The notes beneath the pieces were generated by a model that was not told where the DNA came from, made no database searches, and worked only from the letters and a program-made list of their open reading frames with translations. From the NCBI GenBank assembly GCA_052387675.1, contig JBQTIY010000009.1:298329-362328 (forward strand): a stretch of 64,000 nt of DNA, in the 5' to 3' direction. Both the position numbers and the translations under genes were made by a program. The stretch is from JBQTIY01 sp052387675 (lineage in GTDB: Bacteria > Planctomycetota > B15-G4). Positions 7,441 to 16,000 of this stretch are shown one piece after another (the stretch's first letter is position 1; each line of letters begins with the position of its first letter).

Positions 7441-8780
7441 AGCCTGCTTCACCCAGCGTGCTTGCCCGTATTGCCCCGGTTCTGTTCCTCAGCGTGGCCG
7501 TGGGCTGCGGCGGAGAGGACGCTCCCCGCGACGAACACGGTCATGCCGAGTCCGAAGCGGAGCACTCCGAAGCCGAAGCAGGCCCTAGCGACGAGGCAGG
7601 GCACGCTGCCGAGGGGGGGCGCACGGACCCGCACCACGTCGCCGAGCAGCGTCTGGATTGCGAGGACGACGTGCTGCTGCCCGAAGGCGCGCTGGAACGT
7701 TACGGGATCGAGATCGCTGCGGTGCAGAGCGTGAGGCTGGCGCCAACCATCACCGCCCCCGGTCACCTCGGTTTTCCTCAAGGAGCGGTTACCCGGGTTG
7801 GCTCGGCTGTGGCTGGGCGCGTCCTCGAAGTCCGCGCGCTGTCAGGAGACGCCGTGACCAAGGGTGCGCCCCTGCTCGTAATCGAGAGCGTGCAGCTCGG
7901 CGAAGCGCAGAGCGACTACTTGCACAAGCAGACCGTGGCCCTGGCCAGCGGGCCCGCCGTGGAATTTGCGCAGGACGCCTACGAGCGGGCTCAACAGCTC
8001 TTCGACTCGGTGCAGGGCATCGCATTCTCGGAGGTCCAGCGTCGCGAGGCCGAGTTCCGACAGGCCGAGCGCGAGCGCACTCTGGCGATCGCGGCCGAGT
8101 CGGCGGCGCGCAATCGGCTGCAACTCCTCGGGCTGAGCGAGGCCAGTCTCGCGGAGCTCGAGTCCACGGGGCGGGTCGAGCCACGCTTCACCATCCTCGC
8201 GCCCCTTACCGGCCGGGTGGCCGAGGTGGCCGTGACGGTCGGTCAGATGGTCGAGGCGGAGCAGGACAGCCTGATGGTGATCGGCAACTTCGACAAGCTG
8301 TGGGCCATCGCCGAGGTCTCCGAGTCGCGGCTGGCTGAAGTGGCCGTTGGCGCCCGAGCCCGCGTCCGGGTGGACGCGCTGAGCGGCTGGACTGCCGAGT
8401 CGGTCGTGACCTCCATCGCGCCGATCCTCGAGGCCTCCATGCGCACGGTCGAAGTGCGCATGGATGTGCCCAACCTCGACGGCCGCCTGCTGCCGGGCAT
8501 GTTCGTCTCGGTCGAGATCGAGTCGAACACCCGCGTCATCGAGTCCATGCTCGCGCTGCCCGACGCAGCGGTGCTCGACATCGAGGGCAGTCCCAGCGTC
8601 TTCATGCCAATCGACGACGCCGGGCGCAAGTTTTGCAAGCACGCGGTGCGCGTCGGCAAGCCCGTGGGCGAACTCATTCCCGTGCTTGGCGGCCTGCAAG
8701 CAGGCGATCTCGTCGTAGTTGCCGGCGCCTTCCGCCTCAAGGCCGAGCACGGGCGCGCTTCGGCGACGCACGACCACTGA
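7437..8780 (+). CDS. CzcB-like RND periplasmic adaptor lipoprotein
   Basis: A 447-residue membrane-fusion protein linking the RND pump to the outer-membrane factor. It begins with a lipoprotein signal (VAVGC, Cys24) followed by an ~50-residue Glu/His-rich segment (DEHGHAESEAEHSEAEAG...) likely to bind metal. The core has the lipoyl half-motifs GSAVAGRVLEVRALSGDAV and ILAPLTGRVAEVAVTVGQ flanking an alpha-helical hairpin, then the beta-barrel with RTVEVRMDVPNLDGRLLPGM, and a membrane-proximal domain. The C-terminus ends in ATHDH. It overlaps the OMF gene by four bases and is four bases from the P-type ATPase start. The His/Glu-rich linker supports a divalent metal (Zn/Cd/Co) role; the exact ion is inferred. 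Confidence 0.9.
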   Translation: MKPASPSVLARIAPVLFLSVAVGCGGEDAPRDEHGHAESEAEHSEAEAGPSDEAGHAAEGGRTDPHHVAEQRLDCEDDVLLPEGALERYGIEIAAVQSVRLAPTITAPGHLGFPQGAVTRVGSAVAGRVLEVRALSGDAVTKGAPLLVIESVQLGEAQSDYLHKQTVALASGPAVEFAQDAYERAQQLFDSVQGIAFSEVQRREAEFRQAERERTLAIAAESAARNRLQLLGLSEASLAELESTGRVEPRFTILAPLTGRVAEVAVTVGQMVEAEQDSLMVIGNFDKLWAIAEVSESRLAEVAVGARARVRVDALSGWTAESVVTSIAPILEASMRTVEVRMDVPNLDGRLLPGMFVSVEIESNTRVIESMLALPDAAVLDIEGSPSVFMPIDDAGRKFCKHAVRVGKPVGELIPVLGGLQAGDLVVVAGAFRLKAEHGRASATHDH

Positions 8781-8784
8781 TCGG

Positions 8785-10947
8785 ATGTCGGCCATGGGCA
8801 CGCTCAACTTCCGGGTCCGAGGCATGGACTGCGCCGAGGAGATCTCAGCACTTCAAGCTGAGCTCAGACCGCTGGACGGCGTGGGCGCGCTCGCCTTCGA
8901 CCTGCTCAATCGCAAGCTCACGGTCGAACTGCTTGACCCGCGGGTGACGCCCGAACTCATTCGCTCGGCGGTCGCGCGTATGGGCCTGACCGCCGAACCC
9001 TGGTCCGAGCGCAGCGACGACGGTGACGCGAGCAACCAAGCCCGGCGCCGCCGGACCGTGGCGACCATGCTGAGCGGCTCGCTGGTGGCGTTGGGATTCG
9101 CACTGCACGGGCTGCAAACGGGATGGAGCAGCGCCCTGGGCGCCGGCTCGGAAACAGCCTCTCCGCTGCTCGCGCGAGTGGCCTATCTCGGCGCGGTCGT
9201 GGCCGGCGCTTGGTTCGTGGCACCCAAGGCCTGGCACGCGCTGCGCCGAGCGCGACCCGACATGAACCTGCTCATGTGCGTCGCCGTGGCGGGGGCGATC
9301 GGCATCGGCGAGTGGCTGGAGGCGGCCACGGTGGCCTTCCTCTTTGCCGTGTCGCTATCGCTCGAGGCCTGGAGCCTGGGGCGTGCACGCAACGCCATCG
9401 CGGCCCTCTTGGCGCTTTCGCCGACCAAGGCGCGAGTTCTGGGACCCGGCTCCAGCGAAGAACTGGTGGACGCCGCGCTCGTGCCCGTAGGCGCGACGGT
9501 GCTCGTGAAGCCGGGTGAGAAGTTTCCACTGGATGGGCGCCTGACTCGCGGCCGCACCACGGTGAATCAGGCGCCCATCACCGGGGAATCCATGCCGGTG
9601 GCCAAGGAGCTCGGCAGCGAGGTCTTCGCCGGCACCGTCAACGAGGAGGGAGCAGTCGAGGTCGCGACGCTGAAACCCTACGCCGACAGCACGCTCTCGC
9701 AGATTGCCAAGATGGTGGGCGAGGCGCACTCGCGCCGCTCGCGCAGCGAGCAGTGGGTCGAGCGTTTCGCGCGCATCTACACGCCCGTCGTGATGGTCTG
9801 CGCTCTGCTGGTCGCGCTCGTGCCGCCGCTCATGGGCGGGTCGTGGTCCGCCTGGTTCTATGAGGCGCTGGTCCTGCTGGTCATTGCCTGCCCCTGTGCT
9901 CTGGTCATCTCGACACCCGTGACGATCGTGGCGGGCCTAGTGGCGGCCGCGCGCCAGGGGGTCCTGGTCAAGGGCGGCGTGTACCTGGAACGGCCGGCGC
10001 ACCTCTCCGCCATCGCGATGGACAAGACGGGCACGCTGACCCAGGGGCGTCCGCAGGTCCGGGCAGTCGTGCCGCGCTCAGGCCACGATGGGACCGAACT
10101 GCTCACAATTGCCGCTGCGCTCGAGGCGCACTCCACGCATCCGCTCGCGCGCGCCATCATCGAGCACGCGGCCGCACAAGGCATCAGGCCGCCTCCCGCC
10201 ACGGATTTCCAGATGCTGGCCGGCAAGGGTGCCCACGCTCGCATTGACGGTGTCGACCACTGGATCGGTTCCCATCGTTACCTTGAGGAGCGCGGGCAGG
10301 AGGGTGACGGGGCCCACGCTGAACTCGAAGCCCTGGCCACGTCGGGCTCCAGCGTGGTCGTCGTGGGACGTGAAGACCATGTCTGCGGCTATCTCGCGCT
10401 GACTGACCAACTCCGCCCCGGAGCACGCGAGGCGCTCGACGAACTGCGCGCGGCAGGGGTTACCCGCATCGTCATGCTCACCGGAGACAACCGTGCCACG
10501 GCCGAAGTGATTGGCCGCGAAGCCGGTGTCGACGAAGTGCGCGCTGAACTGCTCCCCGCAGACAAGGTCCGGGCCATGGAGGAACTGCTCGCTGTCCATG
10601 GCTCGGTGGCCATGGTCGGAGATGGAGTCAACGACGCGCCCGTGCTGGCCCGCTCGGACTTGGGAATCGCCATGGGGGCGATGGGCACGGCGGCTGCGAT
10701 CGAGACTGCCGACGTCGCGCTGATGGGGGACGACCTCTCGCGGCTCGGCTGGCTCGTGCGTCATTCGCGGCGCACGCTGCGCATCATTCACATCAACGTG
10801 GCCGCCTCGCTGGCGGTGAAGGCCGTCTTCGCGGGCCTGGCCATGGCCGGCGTCGCCTCCCTGTGGGGCGCCATCGCCGCCGACATGGGCGTTTCCCTGC
10901 TGGTCGTGCTCAACGCGCTCCGGCTGCTCGGCCCCGGACGGAGGTAA
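8785..10947 (+). CDS. Zn/Cd/Pb-type P1B ATPase, ZntA-like
   Basis: A 720-residue heavy-metal-exporting P-type ATPase. A short N-terminal HMA domain carries GMDCAEE (Cys16). The transmembrane metal site CPC is at ~369-371, the phosphorylation motif DKTGTLT at Asp413, and MLTGDN and GDGVNDAP follow. The last helix reads AADMGVSLLVVLNALRLL, matching the Asp-containing signature of Zn/Cd/Pb ATPases rather than the Met/Ser-rich one of copper pumps. The ATG at 8785 lies four bases after czcB; a further in-frame ATG exists at 8794. Position inside the RND operon suggests a relay: the ATPase moves cytoplasmic divalent metal to the periplasm and the CzcA complex carries it across the outer membrane. 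Confidence 0.93.
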   Translation: MSAMGTLNFRVRGMDCAEEISALQAELRPLDGVGALAFDLLNRKLTVELLDPRVTPELIRSAVARMGLTAEPWSERSDDGDASNQARRRRTVATMLSGSLVALGFALHGLQTGWSSALGAGSETASPLLARVAYLGAVVAGAWFVAPKAWHALRRARPDMNLLMCVAVAGAIGIGEWLEAATVAFLFAVSLSLEAWSLGRARNAIAALLALSPTKARVLGPGSSEELVDAALVPVGATVLVKPGEKFPLDGRLTRGRTTVNQAPITGESMPVAKELGSEVFAGTVNEEGAVEVATLKPYADSTLSQIAKMVGEAHSRRSRSEQWVERFARIYTPVVMVCALLVALVPPLMGGSWSAWFYEALVLLVIACPCALVISTPVTIVAGLVAAARQGVLVKGGVYLERPAHLSAIAMDKTGTLTQGRPQVRAVVPRSGHDGTELLTIAAALEAHSTHPLARAIIEHAAAQGIRPPPATDFQMLAGKGAHARIDGVDHWIGSHRYLEERGQEGDGAHAELEALATSGSSVVVVGREDHVCGYLALTDQLRPGAREALDELRAAGVTRIVMLTGDNRATAEVIGREAGVDEVRAELLPADKVRAMEELLAVHGSVAMVGDGVNDAPVLARSDLGIAMGAMGTAAAIETADVALMGDDLSRLGWLVRHSRRTLRIIHINVAASLAVKAVFAGLAMAGVASLWGAIAADMGVSLLVVLNALRLLGPGRR

Positions 10948-10950
10948 CCC

Positions 10951-13900
10951 TTGCTCGAACGCATCTTGCGCTTCTCCATCTTCCATCCGGGTCTGATCCT
11001 GGTACTCACGCTGCTGGCGGCGGGCGTCGGCGTCGTCTCGCTCACGCGTCTGCCAATCGACGCCGTGCCAGACATCACCAACAATCAAGTCCAGATCAAT
11101 ACGCTGGCGTCTTCGCTCTCACCCTTCGAGGTTGAGCAGCAGGTGACCTTCGTCGTCGAGACCTCGCTGGCCGGCATTCCCGGCCTGCAGTACACGCGCT
11201 CGCTCTCGCGCAATGGCTTCTCGCAGGTCACCGCGGTCTTCGATGACGCGGTGGACATCTACTTCGCGCGCAATCAAGTCAATGAACGCCTCGGACAGGT
11301 GCGCGAGAGCCTGCCGCCGGGCGCCGAGCCGACCATGGGACCTATCGCCACGGGCCTGGGCGAAATCTACATGTGGACCGTCGGCTTCGAACATCCCGGC
11401 GGCCAGGGTGCCACGATCCTGGATGGGCAAGCTGGCTGGCAGTCCGACGGCGCCTACCTGACTCCCGAAGGCGAACTGCTGCGCACCTCCATCGAGCGCT
11501 CGGCCTATCTGCGCACCGTGCAAGACTGGATCATCCGGCCGCAGCTCAAGAGCGTGCCGGGTGTGGCGGGTGTGGACTCCATCGGCGGCTACGTGAAGCA
11601 GTATCAGGTGCGGCCGGACCTGCAGAAACTCGTCGGCTACGGCCTGACCTTTCGCGACGTGATCGAGGCGCTGGAGCGCAACAATGTCAGCACCGGTGCC
11701 GGCTTCGTCGAGCATCTCGGCGAGGCCTACATCGTGCGGGCCTCGGGGCGGATCGAGACGCTCGAGCAGATCGCGGCGATCGTCATCACGACTCGGCGGG
11801 GTGTGCCAATCCACGTGCATGAGGTCGCTGAAGTCGGACTGGGCGGCGAACTGCGCACCGGCAGCGCCAGCGAGGACGGCGAGGAGGCTGTGGTTGGCAC
11901 GGCGCTCATGCTCATCGGCGCCAACAGCCGCACGGTGTCGTCGGCCGTCGATGCCCGCATGCAGCAGGTCGTGGCCACGCTGCCGCCCGACATCCACGCC
12001 CGGACGGTACTGAATCGCACCAAGCTGGTCAACGCGACGATCGCGACCGTGGAGCGAAACCTGATCGAGGGCGCGATCCTGGTCATCGCGGTGCTGTTCT
12101 TCCTGCTCGGCAACGTGCGGGCTGCCGTGCTGACGGCACTGGCGATTCCGCTCTCCATGCTGCTGACGGCAACGGGCATGGTCCAAGGCCGCATCAGCGG
12201 CAATCTCATGAGCCTCGGAGCCATCGACTTCGGGCTCATCGTCGATGGAGCGGTGATCATCGTCGAGAACTGCCTGCGCGTCATCGCCGAACGCCAGCAC
12301 GCGCTGGGGCGGATCCTGACCCGCGAGGAACGCCTCACCGCGGTCTCCGATGCCAGCCTGCAAGTGCGCAAGGCCACGGTCTTCGGCGAAGCGATCATCA
12401 TCATCGTCTACTTCCCGATCCTGGCCCTCACGGGCGTCGAAGGAAAGATGTTCCAGCCCATGGCGATGACGGTGATCTTTGCGCTCATCGCGGCCTTCGT
12501 GCTGAGCCTGACCTTCGTGCCGGCCATGGTCGGGTTGCTGATCCGCGGGCGAGTGACCGAGACGGAGAACGTGCTCATCCGGCTCGCCAAGCGGGTCTAC
12601 GCGCCCGTCCTCGCGGCCGCCATCCGGCTGCGCTGGCCAGTTGTGGCTGGGGCGCTGGCGGCCTTCCTCGGATCGCTCCTGCTCTTCCGCAGTCTCGGGC
12701 AGGAATTCGTGCCGACTCTCGATGAGAAGGACATCGCTATGCACGCGATGCGCATCCCCAGCACCGGCATCACGCAGTCGACCGAGATGCAGCTCGAGAT
12801 CGAAAGCATCGTGAGCGAGTTTCCGGAAGTCGCCTTCATCTTCTCCAAGACCGGCACGGCCGAGATGGCCTCGGACCCGATGCCGCCCAACGTGTCGGAC
12901 ACCTTCATCATCCTGCACTCACAAGAGGACTGGCCCGATCCGGAGCAGTCCAAGGCGGAGCTACAGGAACGCATTGAGTTGGCCGTGCAGTCGGCGGTCG
13001 GTCACAACTTCGAGTTCACGCAGCCGATCCAGATGCGCTTCAACGAGCTCATCTCGGGCGTGCGAGGTGATGTCGCAGTCAAGGTCTTCGGAGATGACTT
13101 TCCGACCATGGAGGCCGCGGCCCAGCGGATCGCGGGTCTCTTGCGCGACATTCCTGGCGCGGCCGACGTGCGCGTCGAACAGACCACGGGCCTGCCCGTC
13201 ATGGACGTGGACATCGACCGCGCCGCCATCTCGCGGGTGGGCCTGGGAGTCTCCGATGTGCAGGACGTTGTGGCGGCGGCCATCGGCGGCCGGGATGCCG
13301 GGCTGGTCTTCGAGGGTGACCGGCGCTTCGATTTGGTGGTGCGCCTGAGTGACGACGTCCGGCAGGACGTGCACCGGCTTGAGGACCTGCCCATACCGCT
13401 GTCGCATGCGGAAGCTGCTGCCGAGACGCTCGTGCCGATGCTCGATGGCCACGTGCGCTTCGGCCCCGGCTTCGTGCCGCTCGGATCGGTGGCCACTGTG
13501 CGCATTGCTGAGGGGCCCAACCAAGTCAGTCGCGACAACGGCAAGCGGCGCGTCGTCGTGCAGGCCAACGTGCGCGGCCGCGACCTGGGCTCCTTCGCCC
13601 AGGAAGCTCAGACCCGCGTGGCGACCCTGTCGCTCCCGACAGGGACCTGGCTCGAGTGGGGTGGCCAGTTCGAGAATCTTGTGGCGGCGCGCGAGCGGCT
13701 GCTCATTGTCGTCCCGGTTTGCTTCGCGTTGATCTTCCTGCTGCTCTTCTCTACCTTTCAGTCCGTGCGGCAGTCGCTGCTCGTCTTCACCGGCGTGCCG
13801 CTGGGCCTGACTGGCGGCATTGTCGCGCTGTGGCTGCGGGACATGCCCTTCTCGATCTCGGCCGGCGTGGGCTTCATCGCGCTCTCGGGAGTGGCCGTGC

Positions 13901-14241
13901 TGAACGGACTCGTGCTGGTCACCTTCATCAACCAGTTGCGGGCCGAGGGCGCTTCGCTCGCGGACGGGATCGTGCAGGGAGCGCTCATTCGCTTGCGGCC
14001 GGTCCTCATGACGGCGCTGGTCGCCTCGCTCGGCTTCGTGCCCATGGCGCTGGCCACTGGCACCGGCTCGGAAGTGCAGCGGCCGCTGGCCACGGTCGTG
14101 ATTGGTGGCCTCATCTCAAGCACACTGCTCACGCTCGTGGTCCTGCCCGCGCTCTATCGCATCTTCGAAGGTCGACAGCAGGTCGCACGCGCTGCGATCC
14201 TGCTTTCCGCCGAGCCGGAGGTGCAGTTGCCGTCCCCGTGA
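10951..14241 (+). CDS. CzcA-like heavy-metal RND efflux pump (unit A)
   Basis: A 1,096-residue RND transporter of the heavy-metal efflux family, inner membrane with large periplasmic loops. It starts at TTG 10951, preceded by GGAGG six bases upstream and only three bases after the ATPase stop. The proton-relay helix reads AIDFGLIVDGAVIIVEN (Asp426, Asp432), the signature associated with Co/Zn/Cd pumps. The periplasmic segment KTGTAEMASDPMPPNVSD is also typical of CzcA. Two sets of six helices and porter subdomains are complete, ending shortly after STLLTLVVLPALYRIFEG. An extra ~25-residue stretch in the first periplasmic loop (GGQGATILDGQAGWQSDGAY) is noted. Partners are the preceding OMF and adaptor. 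The exact ion range is inferred. Confidence 0.93.
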   Translation: MLERILRFSIFHPGLILVLTLLAAGVGVVSLTRLPIDAVPDITNNQVQINTLASSLSPFEVEQQVTFVVETSLAGIPGLQYTRSLSRNGFSQVTAVFDDAVDIYFARNQVNERLGQVRESLPPGAEPTMGPIATGLGEIYMWTVGFEHPGGQGATILDGQAGWQSDGAYLTPEGELLRTSIERSAYLRTVQDWIIRPQLKSVPGVAGVDSIGGYVKQYQVRPDLQKLVGYGLTFRDVIEALERNNVSTGAGFVEHLGEAYIVRASGRIETLEQIAAIVITTRRGVPIHVHEVAEVGLGGELRTGSASEDGEEAVVGTALMLIGANSRTVSSAVDARMQQVVATLPPDIHARTVLNRTKLVNATIATVERNLIEGAILVIAVLFFLLGNVRAAVLTALAIPLSMLLTATGMVQGRISGNLMSLGAIDFGLIVDGAVIIVENCLRVIAERQHALGRILTREERLTAVSDASLQVRKATVFGEAIIIIVYFPILALTGVEGKMFQPMAMTVIFALIAAFVLSLTFVPAMVGLLIRGRVTETENVLIRLAKRVYAPVLAAAIRLRWPVVAGALAAFLGSLLLFRSLGQEFVPTLDEKDIAMHAMRIPSTGITQSTEMQLEIESIVSEFPEVAFIFSKTGTAEMASDPMPPNVSDTFIILHSQEDWPDPEQSKAELQERIELAVQSAVGHNFEFTQPIQMRFNELISGVRGDVAVKVFGDDFPTMEAAAQRIAGLLRDIPGAADVRVEQTTGLPVMDVDIDRAAISRVGLGVSDVQDVVAAAIGGRDAGLVFEGDRRFDLVVRLSDDVRQDVHRLEDLPIPLSHAEAAAETLVPMLDGHVRFGPGFVPLGSVATVRIAEGPNQVSRDNGKRRVVVQANVRGRDLGSFAQEAQTRVATLSLPTGTWLEWGGQFENLVAARERLLIVVPVCFALIFLLLFSTFQSVRQSLLVFTGVPLGLTGGIVALWLRDMPFSISAGVGFIALSGVAVLNGLVLVTFINQLRAEGASLADGIVQGALIRLRPVLMTALVASLGFVPMALATGTGSEVQRPLATVVIGGLISSTLLTLVVLPALYRIFEGRQQVARAAILLSAEPEVQLPSP

Positions 14242-14296
14242 TGCCAGCTCGCGGTTTCCAGCTTCGCCCTCTTTCCCTCCTCGAAAGGACTCAACG

Positions 14297-14626
14297 ATGC
14301 TCCTGCCACGCCATACCTTGATCCTCATCGGCGCGCTCGCCGCGCTCACCGCCTGCTCGGACGCACCCGCAGGCGACGGCCACGACCACGGGCCGGGCGG
14401 TGCGGCGGCCCATGGACACGCCGATGCCCAGGCGGTTCCTGGCTCGCACGCCGACTGGTGCGGCGAGCACGAGATCGCCGAGTCGAAGTGCACCCGCTGC
14501 GACGCGAAGCTCTCCGTCGCCTTCAAGGCCACCGGCGACTGGTGCGCCGAGCACGGGCTGCCCGAGTCCCACTGCGTGAAGTGCGATCCGAGCCGCAAGG
14601 CGGTCCGGCCGCCCGAGGACGCCTAG
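14297..14626 (+). CDS. Small Cys/His-rich lipoprotein with paired WC-x-EH metal motifs
   Basis: A 109-residue exported lipoprotein (signal ILIGALAALTAC) heading unit B, with AAAGGA before the ATG. After a His-rich linker (DGHDHGPGGAAAHGHADA) it carries two copies of a compact module: DWCGEHEIAESKCTRCD and DWCAEHGLPESHCVKCD. The pattern W-C-x-EH-x(2,3)-ES-x-C-x-x-C presents three Cys and one His, a likely metal (zinc-ribbon-like) site. The next gene starts two bases downstream and carries two more copies, so the module is shared within this operon. I do not know a named family for this protein. A periplasmic metal buffer or donor for the adaptor is inferred. Confidence 0.75.
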   Translation: MLLPRHTLILIGALAALTACSDAPAGDGHDHGPGGAAAHGHADAQAVPGSHADWCGEHEIAESKCTRCDAKLSVAFKATGDWCAEHGLPESHCVKCDPSRKAVRPPEDA

Positions 14627-14628
14627 TG

Positions 14629-15993
14629 ATGCGCTGGACTCTAGGCTGTGCTCTCGCGGCGTTCCTCGCCAGCTGCGGCTTGGAGGCGGGTTCCGGCCCG
14701 GCTGCGGACTCCGGCTCTGGCAGCGGGTCCGCGGCGGCCGCGGGCGCGACCGCAGCGGACGCCTTCTGCGCCGAGCATGGCGTTGCCGAAGCGGTCTGCA
14801 CGCGGTGCAACCCCAAACTCGTGCCGATCTTCCAGGAGAAGGGCGACTGGTGCGCGGAACACGAGTTCCCGGAGTCGTTCTGCCCCGAGTGCCGTCCCGA
14901 ACTCGGCGGGCGGCCTGCCGTGAGCCTCGCGGCGGGGCCGCCGGCGCACGGGACGAAGGTCCTGCTGGCCTCGCCCGAAACCGCGGCGCTCGCGGGCATC
15001 GAGACGGTGACGGCGACGGCGGGGCAGACCGCGAACGAGCTGGTCGTGCTTGGGCGGATCGTCTACGACCCGGGGCGACGCGCGGAGGTCAACGCGCGCG
15101 TACGGGGCATCGTGCGCGAGATCCTGATTGAGCAGGGTGCCTGGGTCGAGCAGGGGACTCAAGTTTTCCGCATTGAGAGCGCCGAGATCGGGGCCGAGCA
15201 GTCGCGGCTCATTGCGGCCGGCTCGCGGATCGAATTTGCGCGCGCAGCCCTCGAACGCGTACAGGGCCTGTTCGAGCGCGGCATGGCGGCGCAGAAGGAC
15301 CTGCTCCAGGCCCGGCTGGACCACGACCTCGCGGTCGCAGACCGGGCCGCGGCCCAGGCCGCGCTCGGCATGGTCGGCGCTGCCGCCTCGGGCGGCAGCA
15401 GCTTGGTCCTCACTGCCCCGCTCGCCGGGACCTGCGTTCGCGTTTCGGCCACCATCGGGCGCCTGGTCGGAGCCGAGGAGGTCCTCTGCGAAATCGTCGA
15501 CACGCGAGTGGTCTGGGCCGAGCTCGATGTGCCGGAGCGAGACCTGGGGCGGCTGCGCCTGGGCCTGCGCGTCGACGTGCGCGCTGAGGGCCCTCAGGAG
15601 GCGGAGTTCACCGGCACGATCGACTCGATCGCCAGTGAGATCGACGCTCACACCCGCAGCGCGAAGGCGCGCGTGCGTCTCGACAATCCGGACGGCAGCC
15701 TGCGTGCGAACCTGTTCATCACCGCGCGCATCGTGCTCGGCCCGCAGCAGGCGCGCGTGCTCGTGCCGCGCGGTGCGCTCCAGGTCGCGAAGGGGGCCGA
15801 GCTGGTTTTCGTGGAGCTCGCACCGGGGAGCTACGAGACGCGCCGTGTCGGCACGCCGGTGCGCCGGGGCGGGCTGGTGGAACTCGCCAAGGGAGTTCAG
15901 GCCGGCGAGCGTGTGGTCGTCGCGGGGAGTTTCCTGCTCAAGACCGAAACGCTGAAGGGCGAGATCGGCGCGGGCTGCTGCGCGACCGACTGA
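14629..15993 (+). CDS. RND periplasmic adaptor with N-terminal WC-x-EH metal modules
   Basis: A 454-residue membrane-fusion lipoprotein (lipobox ASC within the first 17 residues). Residues ~45-90 contain two Cys/His modules, AFCAEHGVAEAVCTRCN and DWCAEHEFPESFCPEC, like those of the preceding lipoprotein. The adaptor core follows: NARVRGIVREILIEQGAWV and LTAPLAGTCVRVSATIGRLV as lipoyl halves around a helical hairpin, a barrel with SAKARVRLDNPDGSLRANLF, and a C-terminal end GAGCCATD with an extra Cys pair. ATG 14629 is chosen; a GTG immediately before (14626) overlaps the previous stop. Seven bases separate it from the pump gene. No outer-membrane factor is in unit B, so it must borrow one, presumably that of unit A. 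Confidence 0.85.
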   Translation: MRWTLGCALAAFLASCGLEAGSGPAADSGSGSGSAAAAGATAADAFCAEHGVAEAVCTRCNPKLVPIFQEKGDWCAEHEFPESFCPECRPELGGRPAVSLAAGPPAHGTKVLLASPETAALAGIETVTATAGQTANELVVLGRIVYDPGRRAEVNARVRGIVREILIEQGAWVEQGTQVFRIESAEIGAEQSRLIAAGSRIEFARAALERVQGLFERGMAAQKDLLQARLDHDLAVADRAAAQAALGMVGAAASGGSSLVLTAPLAGTCVRVSATIGRLVGAEEVLCEIVDTRVVWAELDVPERDLGRLRLGLRVDVRAEGPQEAEFTGTIDSIASEIDAHTRSAKARVRLDNPDGSLRANLFITARIVLGPQQARVLVPRGALQVAKGAELVFVELAPGSYETRRVGTPVRRGGLVELAKGVQAGERVVVAGSFLLKTETLKGEIGAGCCATD

Positions 15994-16000
15994 GCCGCCG

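Noticed and set aside
11119..12918. A 599-codon open frame antisense to the unit A pump
   Set aside because: It lies wholly opposite a well-conserved RND gene, is rich in His/Arg/Asp as expected for antisense of GC-rich coding, and has no family features.
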